Notes: generated by a model from the sequence alone, not told the origin. A DNA stretch of 64,000 nt from an uncultured Methanobrevibacter sp. (GCA_902774685.1 CACYJH010000002.1:56067-120066), one strand, 5' to 3'. Positions 26,228 to 36,609 are shown, counted from the first letter of the stretch. Numbers and translations are program-made.

Positions 26228-29200
26228 TTAAGAAAAATATTCTTCGATTATTATCTTAAATACATCATTGATACTTGTACTTGTAAATAAAACCCACATA
26301 TCAACTAACAATTCTGAATTCCCATATAATCCAAATTTACAAATTCCCTCAGTAATTTTTCCACCTATGCCCCCAGAAATAATATCTAATCCAGATAACA
26401 CATAACGTGTTTGATTATATGGTTGTTCCAATACACCATTTGAATGCATAATTAAAATAGTTCCACCAGTCGCTACTATTACACCGCCTAAAATTAAAGA
26501 TACAGAAACAGGAGCAGTTAAACCAACAACAATAGCAGATAATCCTACTATCAAAACTTGATATCCAATATATGATTCAATAAATGAAGAAAAATAAGTT
26601 AAAGTTAAATTACCCAATTTAGTGTTATCTAATACAGAAGTAATAATAGGACCAAATAAAATATCCGGGGCAAATATTGCTGAAAGTAAATTATTCAATT
26701 CATCAACTATATTTGATTCTTGTAAGAAACTGAAGTTGCCTAAACTTATACCTCCATCATACATAAAAGGAGAAATCATAGTATTCACATTTCCCCAATC
26801 ATCAAATTCAAAATAAGAAGAATTGTCAGGAAAACCAAAGAAAGTCCTACCAGTCACATTATCATAATAACAAATAAACTCACTGCCATTCAACAAGCCA
26901 CGTAAAATCTCAGAAACAGCACAAGAAGAACTCACACCATTCAAACCGACAACATACTGCTCAAGCAGACTACTCTTCAAACAATACTCAGTCAAAGCAA
27001 GCCGACGGCTATAATCATCAAATGAAGAAAAGGAAATAGAATAGTGAACATCTATACCCCTACCATTAATATTGACATAAGAACCAATCAAACAATAACC
27101 ATTCTTAAACCAAGTAGATTCATAACTCTCAGAAATTTCATCAGCCAATTTATCATTTAACCACTGATAAGACAAAGCGGTTAAAAAAGACTCATAAGCA
27201 ACTTTACGAGCATTATTGGAACTGAAATTAGCATAATCAGCTAAATAATCACTCATCAACTCATCAGATATTTTACCTCCTTTATTCAGCAAATAAGTTT
27301 CAATCGCCTCAAAGCCAACACTGGAACTCCAATGACTATCATTCAAACCACTATTAAAACTATTGTCACCATAATACAAATATTCCACTGTATCAGAACT
27401 AACACCTAATATGGAATCAAAAAGCCCATCATCAGAACTGATTAGCGTAAAATTAGTATATATGGGATAATAGATGAAGTTTCTTGCATTGACATTATGA
27501 CTGTTGGCAAAAGCATTGGTAACGCTTGTAATAATTTCTGATGTGAAATAAAATGACGCAATTGCCTGATTATTCCTTAATATGGTGACATTGGAAATGT
27601 TCTTACTGCCATACCCTTTGCCATCGAATATGGCACTGAATGAATCAAGATCACCATAAGCGTATCCCAAGAACCTAATCAACACATTATAACCATCAGA
27701 ATACAATAAAAAACCGCTATGTCTAATAGGATCATCAATGCTGACATTTACAGCAGACTTATTATCGTCCATTGAAAGGAAATAATAGACACTGTGATTC
27801 AGCTTTGTGGCACCGCTGAGATTGTAGTCATAAGTAAACTTATATAAATTACCATTCTTATAGATTCCTATTTCCCGACCGAAAGGAATCTTGTAATGAT
27901 TGTTATTTATTGTTATGTCGTTCTTCAATGTCATGTTGATGGTATATGCAATGTTTGGGATGTGGGATGCGAAAATCGTGGATATGCGATTAGATGCCTT
28001 ATAGTCATCATCCCCCAAATAACTGACAAAGACTGAATAATTATTGCTTTTCAGATTAATGGCCAATCGGAAACGACCATCATCATCAGTCACCCTGTAA
28101 TAGGTCTTGTTTATTGCATTGATGTAAATGCTGACATTTGCATTTGCAATAGGGTGTCCGAAATCATCTAACAAGCGCCCGACAAAATACTCCCCCTTCT
28201 GATGGATCTGATTTTCAACAATGTCAAACCGGGACTTGATTTTAAGATCATCTGGAGCTATGCATAAGTCACATTGTCCACCAAATGGTTGAATGTCTGT
28301 AAATGGATTGCAATAATATGATACTACATATTTACCAGGTTCCAAATCAGAAGTTGGGATAGTGATTACCCCGCTATCTCCACTGTTTAAAAGGTATTCC
28401 TTGACAGTTTCCATTTGGGAATTGATGATCTTGCAGGAAACATCCACTCCTCCAAGATGAATGTCCTTATAGACCAAGGACACATTGATATCCTCAGAGC
28501 CGCTATGAAGCAAATACTCCTCTTCGCTTTCGAATTTGAAAGTAGGGGAAACATTGAATGTGAAATTACATTCACAAGAATCATACATGAGAGAATCATT
28601 TAATAAACAATTTCCGCAATAAGAACCAAAATCAAAAGCATCATTGACAATTGCCAAGCCTTGCAAATCAGTTTTGAGATTATATGTCCTATTTCCAACA
28701 CTGATAGTTACTGATTGATTGAAAATAGGGTTGTTATTGTAATCAAGAACTATGAAGGATAAATAATCGTCTTGTGAGAGATCCGTGTTGATTATGGAAA
28801 TATTAGATGATGCTTTCATTATGGAAATGGTGGAATTGCCTGCAGAATGCAAGTAATTCTCATCCTCATCGAAACTATAGAAAAGAGTGTAGTTTCCTGG
28901 GTTTATGTTCAAGTTGTAATATGCATATCCCCATAAGTCAGTGGTCAAATTGCAGGAATACTCTCCGATGGTGAATAGGATGTTTTTATTGGCCAATGGT
29001 GTTCCGTATTCGTCAATTAGCAGGACATTGCCTGATGCAGATCCATAATCAAAAACAGCATCATTGGAGAACAGAAATGTTAATGATCTCATTGGGTAAA
29101 TGTCCCTTTGTATGAAATTGGAAGAGCCAATCCCATAATCAGTTACTGTGTCATTGAACTGATAATCGTCATCAAATGCATAAGTAATGGAAGCATTTGG

Positions 29201-31375
29201 GAAACCATTATATAGAATGCCTTCAATATCAACATCAGACAAGTTAGAAAAAGAGTTTCCTTGTTTTAAATTAGTCATATTGACTGCAGACCAACTATAT
29301 ATAATGCCCAAATAATTTCTTTCACTTGTTGGATCAGCAACATACCAAATGTCACCGATAAGTATTTGAACCCAAGGTTGGGTTAAGATGGATCCTGATC
29401 TAAAAATTATATTGTCGGCCTGATTAAATCTCACTGGAATATTGATAGCTCTGCAAAGTGCAGCCAATAGCCTATCCTGATCATAAGAATTACCATGCCC
29501 ATTAACTAAAGCATAATCTGCACCTCTAGAGCCAGTGTAAAAATAATAATCAATGCTGTCCCTCACATAATTAAACAAGACTTCAACCTTATCATTATCA
29601 GAAGCGAGGCCGTTTGTTAAGTTATTGGCGCAGTTGATAATATCGGTACTGGAATCCTCATTGTATAAAAAGGAGCTGACATTGGTGCCATTGTAATATT
29701 CATTTAAACCCGGCTTAAAATCATCGTCAACCAAATAATAAATATCATTTAAAGAGTAGGTCCAATTCAATGATGAATTGACATCCGTGTCAAAACCTAT
29801 CTTTTTTGGTAAAAATCCTGTTAAATTATAAAAGGCTAAAATTTTTGTAAAGCTATATGTATATGTCTTGAAATCAATGCCCTCGCCAGATAAGGAGGCA
29901 TTTGAGGGCATGTATGAGTTCATTTCAGCAAAGAGCACAATGTTCTCAATGAGATTCATATAGGAAAAATGAGTCAAGGTCCCACTGTAAATTGAATCTT
30001 CATAGTCACATCCCCTATAAATGTAAGGCAACATGATTGATGAATTCATATCATCTTCGATATTGCAAATGGCTTTTGCCATCAAATAGGAAAATTCAAA
30101 CATGCTGATGTTATTGCCGGATATTTCCCACTGCCCTGGGAGTGAGATATTATTATTTACATAGTCATTTAGGCTTATGGAGGAGTTGATTATCTCTTCA
30201 AGTGTGAAATTCATTGAATCATAGGTAACATTTATCCATCCGGTTCCTATGCAGGAATCATGATCATCATGGCCATCATAGGTTAAAGTTGCTTTCCATA
30301 ATCCTTGAGAAAGATTTAAATTAAAAGATCCGGCACCTTCATCATCAGTGCTGGTTGTGTAATTTATACCATTTACATTCAATGTCACTGTTTGGTTGGG
30401 AAAAGCCAGGCCGTCGGAGAGGAGCCTGAAATGGAATTTTCCTTGTGAATAAATCGTTTTGGATACGTTGGCAAAGAATGTGTTGTGCATGATGATTTGG
30501 ATGTTGGTTGGGCAATAACACCCCAAGTAATCATTGTCGCCATCGAAAAAGATTGATGCCTCGTAAAATCCTTTGGTCATGTTCAGGTTTAGCATTATCT
30601 TGCCGTCTGAGTCTGTGTTTATATAATAATCTTGTCCGTCAAGGGTGATTTTCATTGTTTTGTTCACCAAGTAGTTGCCATAATCATCTTTCAGATATGT
30701 GGTCAGGTTTGTGTCGTTTTGGTAGTATTTAATTATGCATGAGGGTGTTATGATGTTGGTGAATGCTTTTTCGACTGTGATTGTGATGGTTTTGCTTGAT
30801 GCTTCGTATGTGGAATCTCCGGTAAAGCTAATTTTTGTGGTATATTCTCTTGGATGTGCGCGTATGTTTAAGGTGACCTTGCCATCGGAATCTGTAGTTC
30901 TTGTATAAACAGTTCCTGAAAAATTTATGCTTATTGTTTTTCCGGATATTGGATTGCCTGAAGTTGTTTTAAGATATGCGACCAGATTTGTCCCATTCAA
31001 ATAACGTTTAGTGAAACTTGAAGCAACAATTTTTGTACTTGTTTTTGAACGAGGATTGGAAGGAACCTCCTTAAAATCAGAACCCAAATCATCTGACGAA
31101 TCCAATTCCTCTACAAAATCCGAATTCTGATTGGAATCAGAAAACTCATCAATATCATCATATGGTTCAAAAGTTTCCTCATCGACACTTATTTCATAAT
31201 TAAGATTAGATTCATCCATAACATTATTTTCCTGATCTACATTGAAAAATTCGGAATCATCAATATCACTACTATTATCATCAATAGCATATACGCAAGA
31301 AACTGTAAAAAATAATAATAGAATTAATAAAATAGAAAATATTTTTTTAAATGATAAATAATTTAAATCAAACAT
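26228..31375 (-). CDS. Giant adhesin-like protein with pseudomurein-binding-type repeats and degenerate transglutaminase domain
   Basis: A 1715-residue protein from the ATG at 31375. Order of parts: signal peptide (IFSILLILLLFFTVSCVYA); acidic linker; three Ig-like domains (~110-390); two pseudomurein-binding-type repeats (ISLNDYVNNN ... FSYLMAKAI, ~395-560); and a transglutaminase-like domain (~590-700). Further Ig-like domains (~760-1080) and a large unrecognised region follow, with hydrophobic segments near 1600-1660. The transglutaminase motif reads GHGNSYDQDRLLAALCRA, with Ser630 where Cys is expected, and TQPWVQI where GHVWAQV is usual. The Asp of YVADPTS is kept. The layout recalls pseudomurein endoisopeptidases, but this copy is probably not a cysteine peptidase. 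Confidence 0.75.
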   Translation of the reverse strand: MFDLNYLSFKKIFSILLILLLFFTVSCVYAIDDNSSDIDDSEFFNVDQENNVMDESNLNYEISVDEETFEPYDDIDEFSDSNQNSDFVEELDSSDDLGSDFKEVPSNPRSKTSTKIVASSFTKRYLNGTNLVAYLKTTSGNPISGKTISINFSGTVYTRTTDSDGKVTLNIRAHPREYTTKISFTGDSTYEASSKTITITVEKAFTNIITPSCIIKYYQNDTNLTTYLKDDYGNYLVNKTMKITLDGQDYYINTDSDGKIMLNLNMTKGFYEASIFFDGDNDYLGCYCPTNIQIIMHNTFFANVSKTIYSQGKFHFRLLSDGLAFPNQTVTLNVNGINYTTSTDDEGAGSFNLNLSQGLWKATLTYDGHDDHDSCIGTGWINVTYDSMNFTLEEIINSSISLNDYVNNNISLPGQWEISGNNISMFEFSYLMAKAICNIEDDMNSSIMLPYIYRGCDYEDSIYSGTLTHFSYMNLIENIVLFAEMNSYMPSNASLSGEGIDFKTYTYSFTKILAFYNLTGFLPKKIGFDTDVNSSLNWTYSLNDIYYLVDDDFKPGLNEYYNGTNVSSFLYNEDSSTDIINCANNLTNGLASDNDKVEVLFNYVRDSIDYYFYTGSRGADYALVNGHGNSYDQDRLLAALCRAINIPVRFNQADNIIFRSGSILTQPWVQILIGDIWYVADPTSERNYLGIIYSWSAVNMTNLKQGNSFSNLSDVDIEGILYNGFPNASITYAFDDDYQFNDTVTDYGIGSSNFIQRDIYPMRSLTFLFSNDAVFDYGSASGNVLLIDEYGTPLANKNILFTIGEYSCNLTTDLWGYAYYNLNINPGNYTLFYSFDEDENYLHSAGNSTISIMKASSNISIINTDLSQDDYLSFIVLDYNNNPIFNQSVTISVGNRTYNLKTDLQGLAIVNDAFDFGSYCGNCLLNDSLMYDSCECNFTFNVSPTFKFESEEEYLLHSGSEDINVSLVYKDIHLGGVDVSCKIINSQMETVKEYLLNSGDSGVITIPTSDLEPGKYVVSYYCNPFTDIQPFGGQCDLCIAPDDLKIKSRFDIVENQIHQKGEYFVGRLLDDFGHPIANANVSIYINAINKTYYRVTDDDGRFRLAINLKSNNYSVFVSYLGDDDYKASNRISTIFASHIPNIAYTINMTLKNDITINNNHYKIPFGREIGIYKNGNLYKFTYDYNLSGATKLNHSVYYFLSMDDNKSAVNVSIDDPIRHSGFLLYSDGYNVLIRFLGYAYGDLDSFSAIFDGKGYGSKNISNVTILRNNQAIASFYFTSEIITSVTNAFANSHNVNARNFIYYPIYTNFTLISSDDGLFDSILGVSSDTVEYLYYGDNSFNSGLNDSHWSSSVGFEAIETYLLNKGGKISDELMSDYLADYANFSSNNARKVAYESFLTALSYQWLNDKLADEISESYESTWFKNGYCLIGSYVNINGRGIDVHYSISFSSFDDYSRRLALTEYCLKSSLLEQYVVGLNGVSSSCAVSEILRGLLNGSEFICYYDNVTGRTFFGFPDNSSYFEFDDWGNVNTMISPFMYDGGISLGNFSFLQESNIVDELNNLLSAIFAPDILFGPIITSVLDNTKLGNLTLTYFSSFIESYIGYQVLIVGLSAIVVGLTAPVSVSLILGGVIVATGGTILIMHSNGVLEQPYNQTRYVLSGLDIISGGIGGKITEGICKFGLYGNSELLVDMWVLFTSTSINDVFKIIIEEYFS

Positions 31376-31759
31376 GTCCCCCAAATCCCCTTAATATTAA
31401 TTATATCTTATCTACATATTATTTGAATTGTTTTTTTTTTTTTTTTGAACATGAGAAAAAATAAAAAAATTTATTACTCCATAATTTAATTGTATACTTT
31501 ATAAATAATAAGACTTATGTTTATAAACATCGTGTAAATTATATCAAATAAAATTTTTCAGTTTCATTATCAAATTATATCAATTGAAAAAAATTATAAT
31601 CAAATCATAAATTACACTCTTTTTATCAAATTAACATAAGTATGAAAAATTATAATCAAATCATAAATTACACTCTTTTTATCAAATTATAATGAATTTG
31701 AAATATTAAAATTAAAATTGAGAAATATTTAAATAGTATTTTCAATAATAAAGGAATTA
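31376..31759. other. Gene-free divergent promoter region
   Basis: This 384-bp AT-rich stretch separates the giant adhesin (leftward) from the pilin-like cluster (rightward). It holds a 16-base T run (31431-31446), two imperfect copies of AAATTATATCAA near 31536 and 31572, and a 45-bp direct repeat listed separately. No short coding frame was recognised. Confidence 0.5.
31589..31689. repeat. 45-bp direct repeat, 56-bp period
   Basis: Copies at 31589-31633 and 31645-31689 are identical and include CAAATCATAAATTACACTC. They lie 70-170 bp upstream of the pilin-like gene at 31760, where promoter sequences should be. Confidence 0.85.
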
Positions 31760-32194
31760 ATGAAGATTAAATCTAAAATAAAGAAAAATAATGAGAATAA
31801 AAATAGTATTAAAAAAGAATTATTGGATGATGAAAAGGCCAATTTTTCAATCATAATCTCAAGCTTGCTTCTAATAAGCTTTTTATTGCTTTCAATAATT
31901 GCACTGAACACTGCAATCGAGCATAGCAATGAAAATAATGAAATAATGTCTTCTAATCAGTACCATTATATAATGAATGATTATATCAGAAACATTCCGA
32001 CTTTGGAGCGTGAAGCCTTGGAAGAGCTTAGTGATGATGTTATTAAAAATAAAAGACCTTCTTTGGACTCCAAAGGCGATTTGAAGGAAATCGTAGATGA
32101 AAAATTGACTGATTATAATCGCAAATACTATGAGGATTATGATATCATAATAAATTCATCGCTGATAGCTATTGAAATTCATTTGAGAATGTGA
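31760..32194 (+). CDS. Pilin-like membrane-anchored protein, N-terminal part
   Basis: A 144-residue protein with a charged N-terminus ending DDEKANFS, then one hydrophobic helix (IIISSLLLISFLLLSIIAL), then a polar extracellular region. This resembles archaeal type IV pilin-like proteins, although a clear class III signal motif is not certain. AAGGAATTA precedes the ATG. The stop overlaps by four bases (GTGA) with the next frame. That next frame looks like the missing extracellular domain, so the two may be one split gene. Function is unknown. Confidence 0.55.
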   Translation: MKIKSKIKKNNENKNSIKKELLDDEKANFSIIISSLLLISFLLLSIIALNTAIEHSNENNEIMSSNQYHYIMNDYIRNIPTLEREALEELSDDVIKNKRPSLDSKGDLKEIVDEKLTDYNRKYYEDYDIIINSSLIAIEIHLRM

Positions 32195-32727
32195 TATCCT
32201 CTGATGTTGATTGCATTGGCTTAAAGGATCCTGTACCATTGTTGTACTGTAATCGTTATCATGGCCTCAGCTCTAATGATACAAGCTATAACTATGGTGA
32301 TTCGTTATCTGAATTCTTAAGAGATAATGGTGTGGAAAATTATTCTTATTATGTAAATGCAAGCTCTCCACTCATTATAAGGAAATGTCCATTTGACCCT
32401 TACGTTCATCATGGAGATGACAATGGCAAGATAATGAAGAACTGCAGAGACAATGGATACTATCATGAAAGCAGAGACGGAGCATGTTATCTCTGCAGGC
32501 TTGAAGGAAAAGGCGGTTGTGAACATTATGGATTTGAAACCTTTATCAATCCACATAGCACAAATGAAACAGGCCGTGTATCTGCCTGCGGTAGCGATCA
32601 TGTAATATTTAGTGATGACACCTATCCTGGAGTGGAAGTCATTTACAATAGTGAAGATGGAATGAACGAAATATTATATCTTGACCCACATGGCCATAAG
32701 GTCAAGTATGGAATGAGTGACTTTTAG
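32191..32727 (+). CDS. Cysteine-rich extracellular domain, possibly the split C-terminal half of the preceding protein
   Basis: A 178-residue frame opening with GTG that overlaps the previous stop by four bases. It has nine cysteines, several NxT/S sequons (NDTS, NASS, NETG) and a Gly/His-rich composition, typical of an exported domain, yet no signal peptide or membrane helix of its own. Either translation is coupled at GTGA, or a frameshift has split a single ~320-residue protein similar in plan to the 341-residue protein that follows. No known domain recognised. Confidence 0.5.
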   Translation: MISSDVDCIGLKDPVPLLYCNRYHGLSSNDTSYNYGDSLSEFLRDNGVENYSYYVNASSPLIIRKCPFDPYVHHGDDNGKIMKNCRDNGYYHESRDGACYLCRLEGKGGCEHYGFETFINPHSTNETGRVSACGSDHVIFSDDTYPGVEVIYNSEDGMNEILYLDPHGHKVKYGMSDF

Positions 32728-32738
32728 GAGGCCAATTA

Positions 32739-33764
32739 ATGAGAATAAAGCATTTAATCAAAAATCATATTCTTCAATGCAAAATAAGGAATTTGATTAA
32801 AGATCAATATGGCCTCCTGCACTCCACTGAACTGCTTCTATCAATCATACTCCTCCTATTCATAATAGCTACAATTGCCAATTTAAGTGACAACCTTAAT
32901 GAAAAGATTCTAAGTGAAGAGGAGTTCAATACACTTGAAACGATAGCAATAGAGTCATCTGACTATCTCTTGAACAATCCAGGAAATCCTGAAAATTGGG
33001 AAGAGGATGATGGATTGAATAATGGAATTGTATCCCGTAATATCATTCCAGGACTTGCAGTCAAGAAAAAGATAATAGATAATGGTGAATTTTATAGTGA
33101 AAGTGAAAGCGATGAAATATTAAATGGTAGCTATCAAAGTACAATGGCTATTTATCCCTTAAAGAGCAAAATAGGGCCTCTCGTTATGGGAAATTTAGAT
33201 GATAATATCAATGATAATAACATTGCAGTTGTAAATAGAACAGTGAAATGTGACTATTATTCCAGTTTTGTGGTGTATGATTTCAATGACTTTGAATTAA
33301 GTGGAGATGATTATGATGAAGATGAAATCTGCAATCATGACACAAATCCCAATTTGACAAATCATAGCAATGATGAAAGATCTCTTTGGCTTTGCAAGAA
33401 CTTTAAAATTTATAAAAAATCATTGGAGAACTATGATTATTATTTGATAAGTGATGAATCAATCAAAAATAGCAACTCATATTGGATTTTAGAAAGCTTG
33501 AATAAAACAAATGATGATAGACAGAGCCTTGATCAAGAAATTATAGATTTGAATCAAGTCTTCATTAATGACTTAGAAAATTCATCAGAAGACATATATT
33601 CCATTCATTTCAATGTTGATAAAAATCATATAAATAACTTTAAAACAGTTTTAGTAGCAATTCCTAAAAATATGACTAATAATTTGATATCAAATGATGA
33701 ATTGAAATATGATTACTTTAATGTTCAGGATGTGAATTTTGTAATGAAAATAAGTTATGATTAA
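32739..33764 (+). CDS. Pilin-like secreted protein
   Basis: A 341-residue protein. A basic N-terminus leads to QYGLLHSTELLLSIILLLFIIATIA, a hydrophobic helix preceded by a Q-x-G-like processing context and containing Glu at a position reminiscent of type IV pilins. The rest is a polar, Asp/Asn-rich extracellular domain. GGAGG lies 8 bp before the ATG. It follows 32191-32727 after 11 bp, so the three frames form one transcription unit. Function unknown; a minor pilin or adhesion role is inferred. Confidence 0.6.
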   Translation: MRIKHLIKNHILQCKIRNLIKDQYGLLHSTELLLSIILLLFIIATIANLSDNLNEKILSEEEFNTLETIAIESSDYLLNNPGNPENWEEDDGLNNGIVSRNIIPGLAVKKKIIDNGEFYSESESDEILNGSYQSTMAIYPLKSKIGPLVMGNLDDNINDNNIAVVNRTVKCDYYSSFVVYDFNDFELSGDDYDEDEICNHDTNPNLTNHSNDERSLWLCKNFKIYKKSLENYDYYLISDESIKNSNSYWILESLNKTNDDRQSLDQEIIDLNQVFINDLENSSEDIYSIHFNVDKNHINNFKTVLVAIPKNMTNNLISNDELKYDYFNVQDVNFVMKISYD

Positions 33765-33897
33765 GGTGAAATAAAATTTACTAATTTTTTAATTTCTATG
33801 TTTTCTTAATTTAGTTAATAACTAAAGTTATTCTAAAACTGATAAACTTTAATCTGAGGATAAAAAACTATTTAAACAAAGAATAATAAACAAAAAT

Positions 33898-35313
33898 ATG
33901 CTATTTTTAAAAAACAAGAAATATTTGACAATAAATCAGGAGGTTTTTTTTATTTCTAAAACCAATCCCGATACTGAAAGAGATAGGAAAAAAACAGACG
34001 GCGGAATTGATAAGAGCCCACGATGGAAAGTGTATAATTTACATTTCATTGCATTGATCATACTTATTATTTCATTATACATTGGAGTTAGAGAGGTTAA
34101 AATAACTGACAACATCAGTTTCCTATTAATGCCTATAACATATTCAATAATTATTGCAATGGCTGTCTATTTGTCAAAACATATTAAATGGGTCGGTGAA
34201 GAAGAAGCTAAAATTGCTGAAGGAATCATGGCTATACTTCTTGGTGTGATAATATCCAAACTGGCTATTTCAAGTGGAGAAGCCATCTATATGATTTTTA
34301 ATGTAGGCCCTGCCTTGATTTTACAGTTATTTGGGGACGCCTGTACTATTATAGCATTGCCTGTCGCTTTACTTTTAGGTTTTAGAAGAGAAGCTGTCGG
34401 AATGACAAGTTCAATTTGTCGTGATCCAAATGTAGCAATCATTATTGACAAATATGGACTTACATCTCCAGAATCACGTGGTGTGTTATTCATTTATATC
34501 TTAGGACCTATCATTGGCGCTTTATATATGGGTTTCTTAGCAAGCCTATGTGTTTCACTCCTGCCATTACATCCATATGCATATGCAATGGCATGCGGTG
34601 TAGGAAGTGCAAGCATGAATGCAGCAGGATTAGTTCCATTAGTGAATTTATACCCTTCCATGGCTACTCAGTTAGAAGCTTTTGCAGGATGCAGTAATGT
34701 TCTTTCAAGCGCTTTTGGAATCTACATTTTCATGTTTATTTCATTGCCTCTTACAGAAAAGTTATATTCATGGCTATCTCCGGTTTTAAGCAAAGGCAAT
34801 GCCATTGAGTTTGATGACTTCATTGATGATGAAGATGGTGATAAAAACCCATTTGGATTGAAAATGGATAAGCTTCCTAAAATCATATCCGTGTTTTTAG
34901 TATTTTCATTAATTGTTGCTATCGGAAATGCTTTTAGCGGTTATGCTCCATTTATTGATTCATTAATTGGAATGCTTGTTATTTCAGCCATTTCATTCAT
35001 AGGTCTGTGTATTGGTGAAATCATTCCAGCTAAGATACCATCAATCATCTTAATATGTTTACTTGGTATGATTTTAGCAATTCCAGGAGTTCCAACCGCT
35101 GATTTTGTGGCTCATTATGCTTCTCAAGTTGATTTAACTATAATCTGTTCAGCATTTTTAGCTTATGTTGGTATAGCACTGGCTAAAGATTGGGAGAAGT
35201 TTAAAAAGATTGGTTGGAGAGGAGTTCTCATTACCTTATTTGTGATTACTGGAACTTACTTAGGTTCTGCAGTAATTGCACATGCAATCTTAATCTTATC
35301 AGGATCAATCTAA
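33898..35313 (+). CDS. DUF3100-type polytopic membrane protein
   Basis: A 471-residue protein with ten or more predicted transmembrane helices and conserved Gly/Pro-rich blocks (LFGDACTIIALPVALLLGF, GMTSSICRDPN, GVGSASMNAAGLVP). It resembles DUF3100 proteins, and a transporter role is plausible but unproven. Start choice is unclear. The ATG at 33898 has no ribosome binding site but lies ~25 bp after a TATA-like TATTTAAA, which would fit a leaderless transcript. A perfect AGGAGG at 33938-33943 stands 8 bp before an ATT codon (33952), with no ATG, GTG or TTG near it. Confidence 0.65.
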   Translation: MLFLKNKKYLTINQEVFFISKTNPDTERDRKKTDGGIDKSPRWKVYNLHFIALIILIISLYIGVREVKITDNISFLLMPITYSIIIAMAVYLSKHIKWVGEEEAKIAEGIMAILLGVIISKLAISSGEAIYMIFNVGPALILQLFGDACTIIALPVALLLGFRREAVGMTSSICRDPNVAIIIDKYGLTSPESRGVLFIYILGPIIGALYMGFLASLCVSLLPLHPYAYAMACGVGSASMNAAGLVPLVNLYPSMATQLEAFAGCSNVLSSAFGIYIFMFISLPLTEKLYSWLSPVLSKGNAIEFDDFIDDEDGDKNPFGLKMDKLPKIISVFLVFSLIVAIGNAFSGYAPFIDSLIGMLVISAISFIGLCIGEIIPAKIPSIILICLLGMILAIPGVPTADFVAHYASQVDLTIICSAFLAYVGIALAKDWEKFKKIGWRGVLITLFVITGTYLGSAVIAHAILILSGSI

Positions 35314-35412
35314 TTGATTCTTTTCTATTTTTAATATTTAAAGAAAAAAAGGAATTTTTAAAATTAAAAAATAAAAAAAATTAAAAATAAATAAAAAAAG
35401 TTTTGGTCAAGG

Positions 35413-35433
35413 TTTTTAGCCGAAGGCTAAAAA
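35413..35433. terminator. Bidirectional hairpin between convergent genes
   Basis: TTTTTAGCC (35413-35421) and GGCTAAAAA (35425-35433) form a perfect 9-bp stem with a GAA loop. It sits between the converging DUF3100-type gene and orc1/cdc6. Confidence 0.65.
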
Positions 35434-35439
35434 GCTTGG

Positions 35440-36609
35440 CTAAAGTACATTATAAAGATTCTCTTCCAACAAGTCTGTATCAATCTGAAGATTTATGATA
35501 TTTGTTCTTCCTTTAGCTCTTCCCTTAGATACAGTATTGGTTGAAATAATACCTAACATCTCCAATTCATTGACAAAGTCAAAGATTCTTCTGTATGTCA
35601 CGGCATCCCCTTGGGAAATCTCCTTATATGACTCAAACAATTTGCCTGAAGTGATCTCCTCACCATCTTGAGTAAGCTTTAGGATAGCTGCAAGCACCCT
35701 TTGCTGTTGGGTAGGCAATGTAACGATTACATCCTTTACCTTATTGTACTCGATTACGTCCTTAGCTTCACGTACATATTCACGCAAGACCTTTTCTGAT
35801 CCTTTGTCAATGGCAATGTCACCTGCACTTTCCAATAGGTCAAGAGCATATCTTGCATCACCTTCCTCTTTTGCAGCCATAGCTGAACATAAAGGAATTA
35901 CTCCTTCTTCAAGAGTGTCTTCATAAAATGCAAGTTCAGACCTTTCTTCGAGAATATCCGCCAATTGCTGTGCATCATAAGGTGGGAATACGATTTCCTT
36001 ATCCATCAAACTGCTTGCAACCCTTGGCTTGATGTATTGCTTGAAGTTAAGATAATTACTGATTGATAATATGGCAATATTATCAGTTCTTGTAAGTGTA
36101 TATAACAATCCATCTCCATCTTTTTCAAGAAGAATATCGATCTCGTCTAATATGACAAGCAAAATCATGTTTCTGCCGTATACATTTCTTTTTAATATAT
36201 CCCTGAATGCATTTACGATTTCCCCTTTGGTCCATCCACGGCTTGGCACCTCTCTACCTAACTTTTGGCATAAGTAGGTGAGAACCTGATATTCTGTATT
36301 GAAATCAGTGCATCTTACATATTCCACCTTGATGGAAACAGGCTTGTCTTTTGCTGCATCAATCAATTGTTCCCTTGCGAATTTAGCAGCTGCTGTCTTT
36401 CCAGTTCCTGTTTTTCCATAAATTGTAATGTTTGATGGAGTGGTTCCCTTTAGCGCTTCAACCCAATATCTTGCAATTGCAGTAATCTGCTCTTTTCTGT
36501 GAGGCAAATTATCAGGCAAGAAACGATGATCCAAAGGTTTCTTGTCTTTGAAGATCTTATCATCTAAAGGCAAGACCTCATCAAGTCCCTCAAAAATATT
36601 GTCGCTCAT
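35440..36609 (-). CDS. cdc6: Orc1/Cdc6 replication initiator
   Basis: A 389-residue AAA+ protein: Walker [13 protein letters not shown] (about residues 64-75), Walker [10 protein letters not shown], sensor region [13 protein letters not shown], and a C-terminal winged-helix domain ([19 protein letters not shown] ... [18 protein letters not shown]). It binds origin recognition boxes and helps load MCM. It is transcribed away from a ~1-kb gene-free region rich in ORB-like motifs, the usual arrangement of an archaeal origin with its initiator gene. Confidence 0.93.
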   Translation of the reverse strand: MSDNIFEGLDEVLPLDDKIFKDKKPLDHRFLPDNLPHRKEQITAIARYWVEALKGTTPSNITIYGKTGTGKTAAAKFAREQLIDAAKDKPVSIKVEYVRCTDFNTEYQVLTYLCQKLGREVPSRGWTKGEIVNAFRDILKRNVYGRNMILLVILDEIDILLEKDGDGLLYTLTRTDNIAILSISNYLNFKQYIKPRVASSLMDKEIVFPPYDAQQLADILEERSELAFYEDTLEEGVIPLCSAMAAKEEGDARYALDLLESAGDIAIDKGSEKVLREYVREAKDVIEYNKVKDVIVTLPTQQQRVLAAILKLTQDGEEITSGKLFESYKEISQGDAVTYRRIFDFVNELEMLGIISTNTVSKGRAKGRTNIINLQIDTDLLEENLYNVL

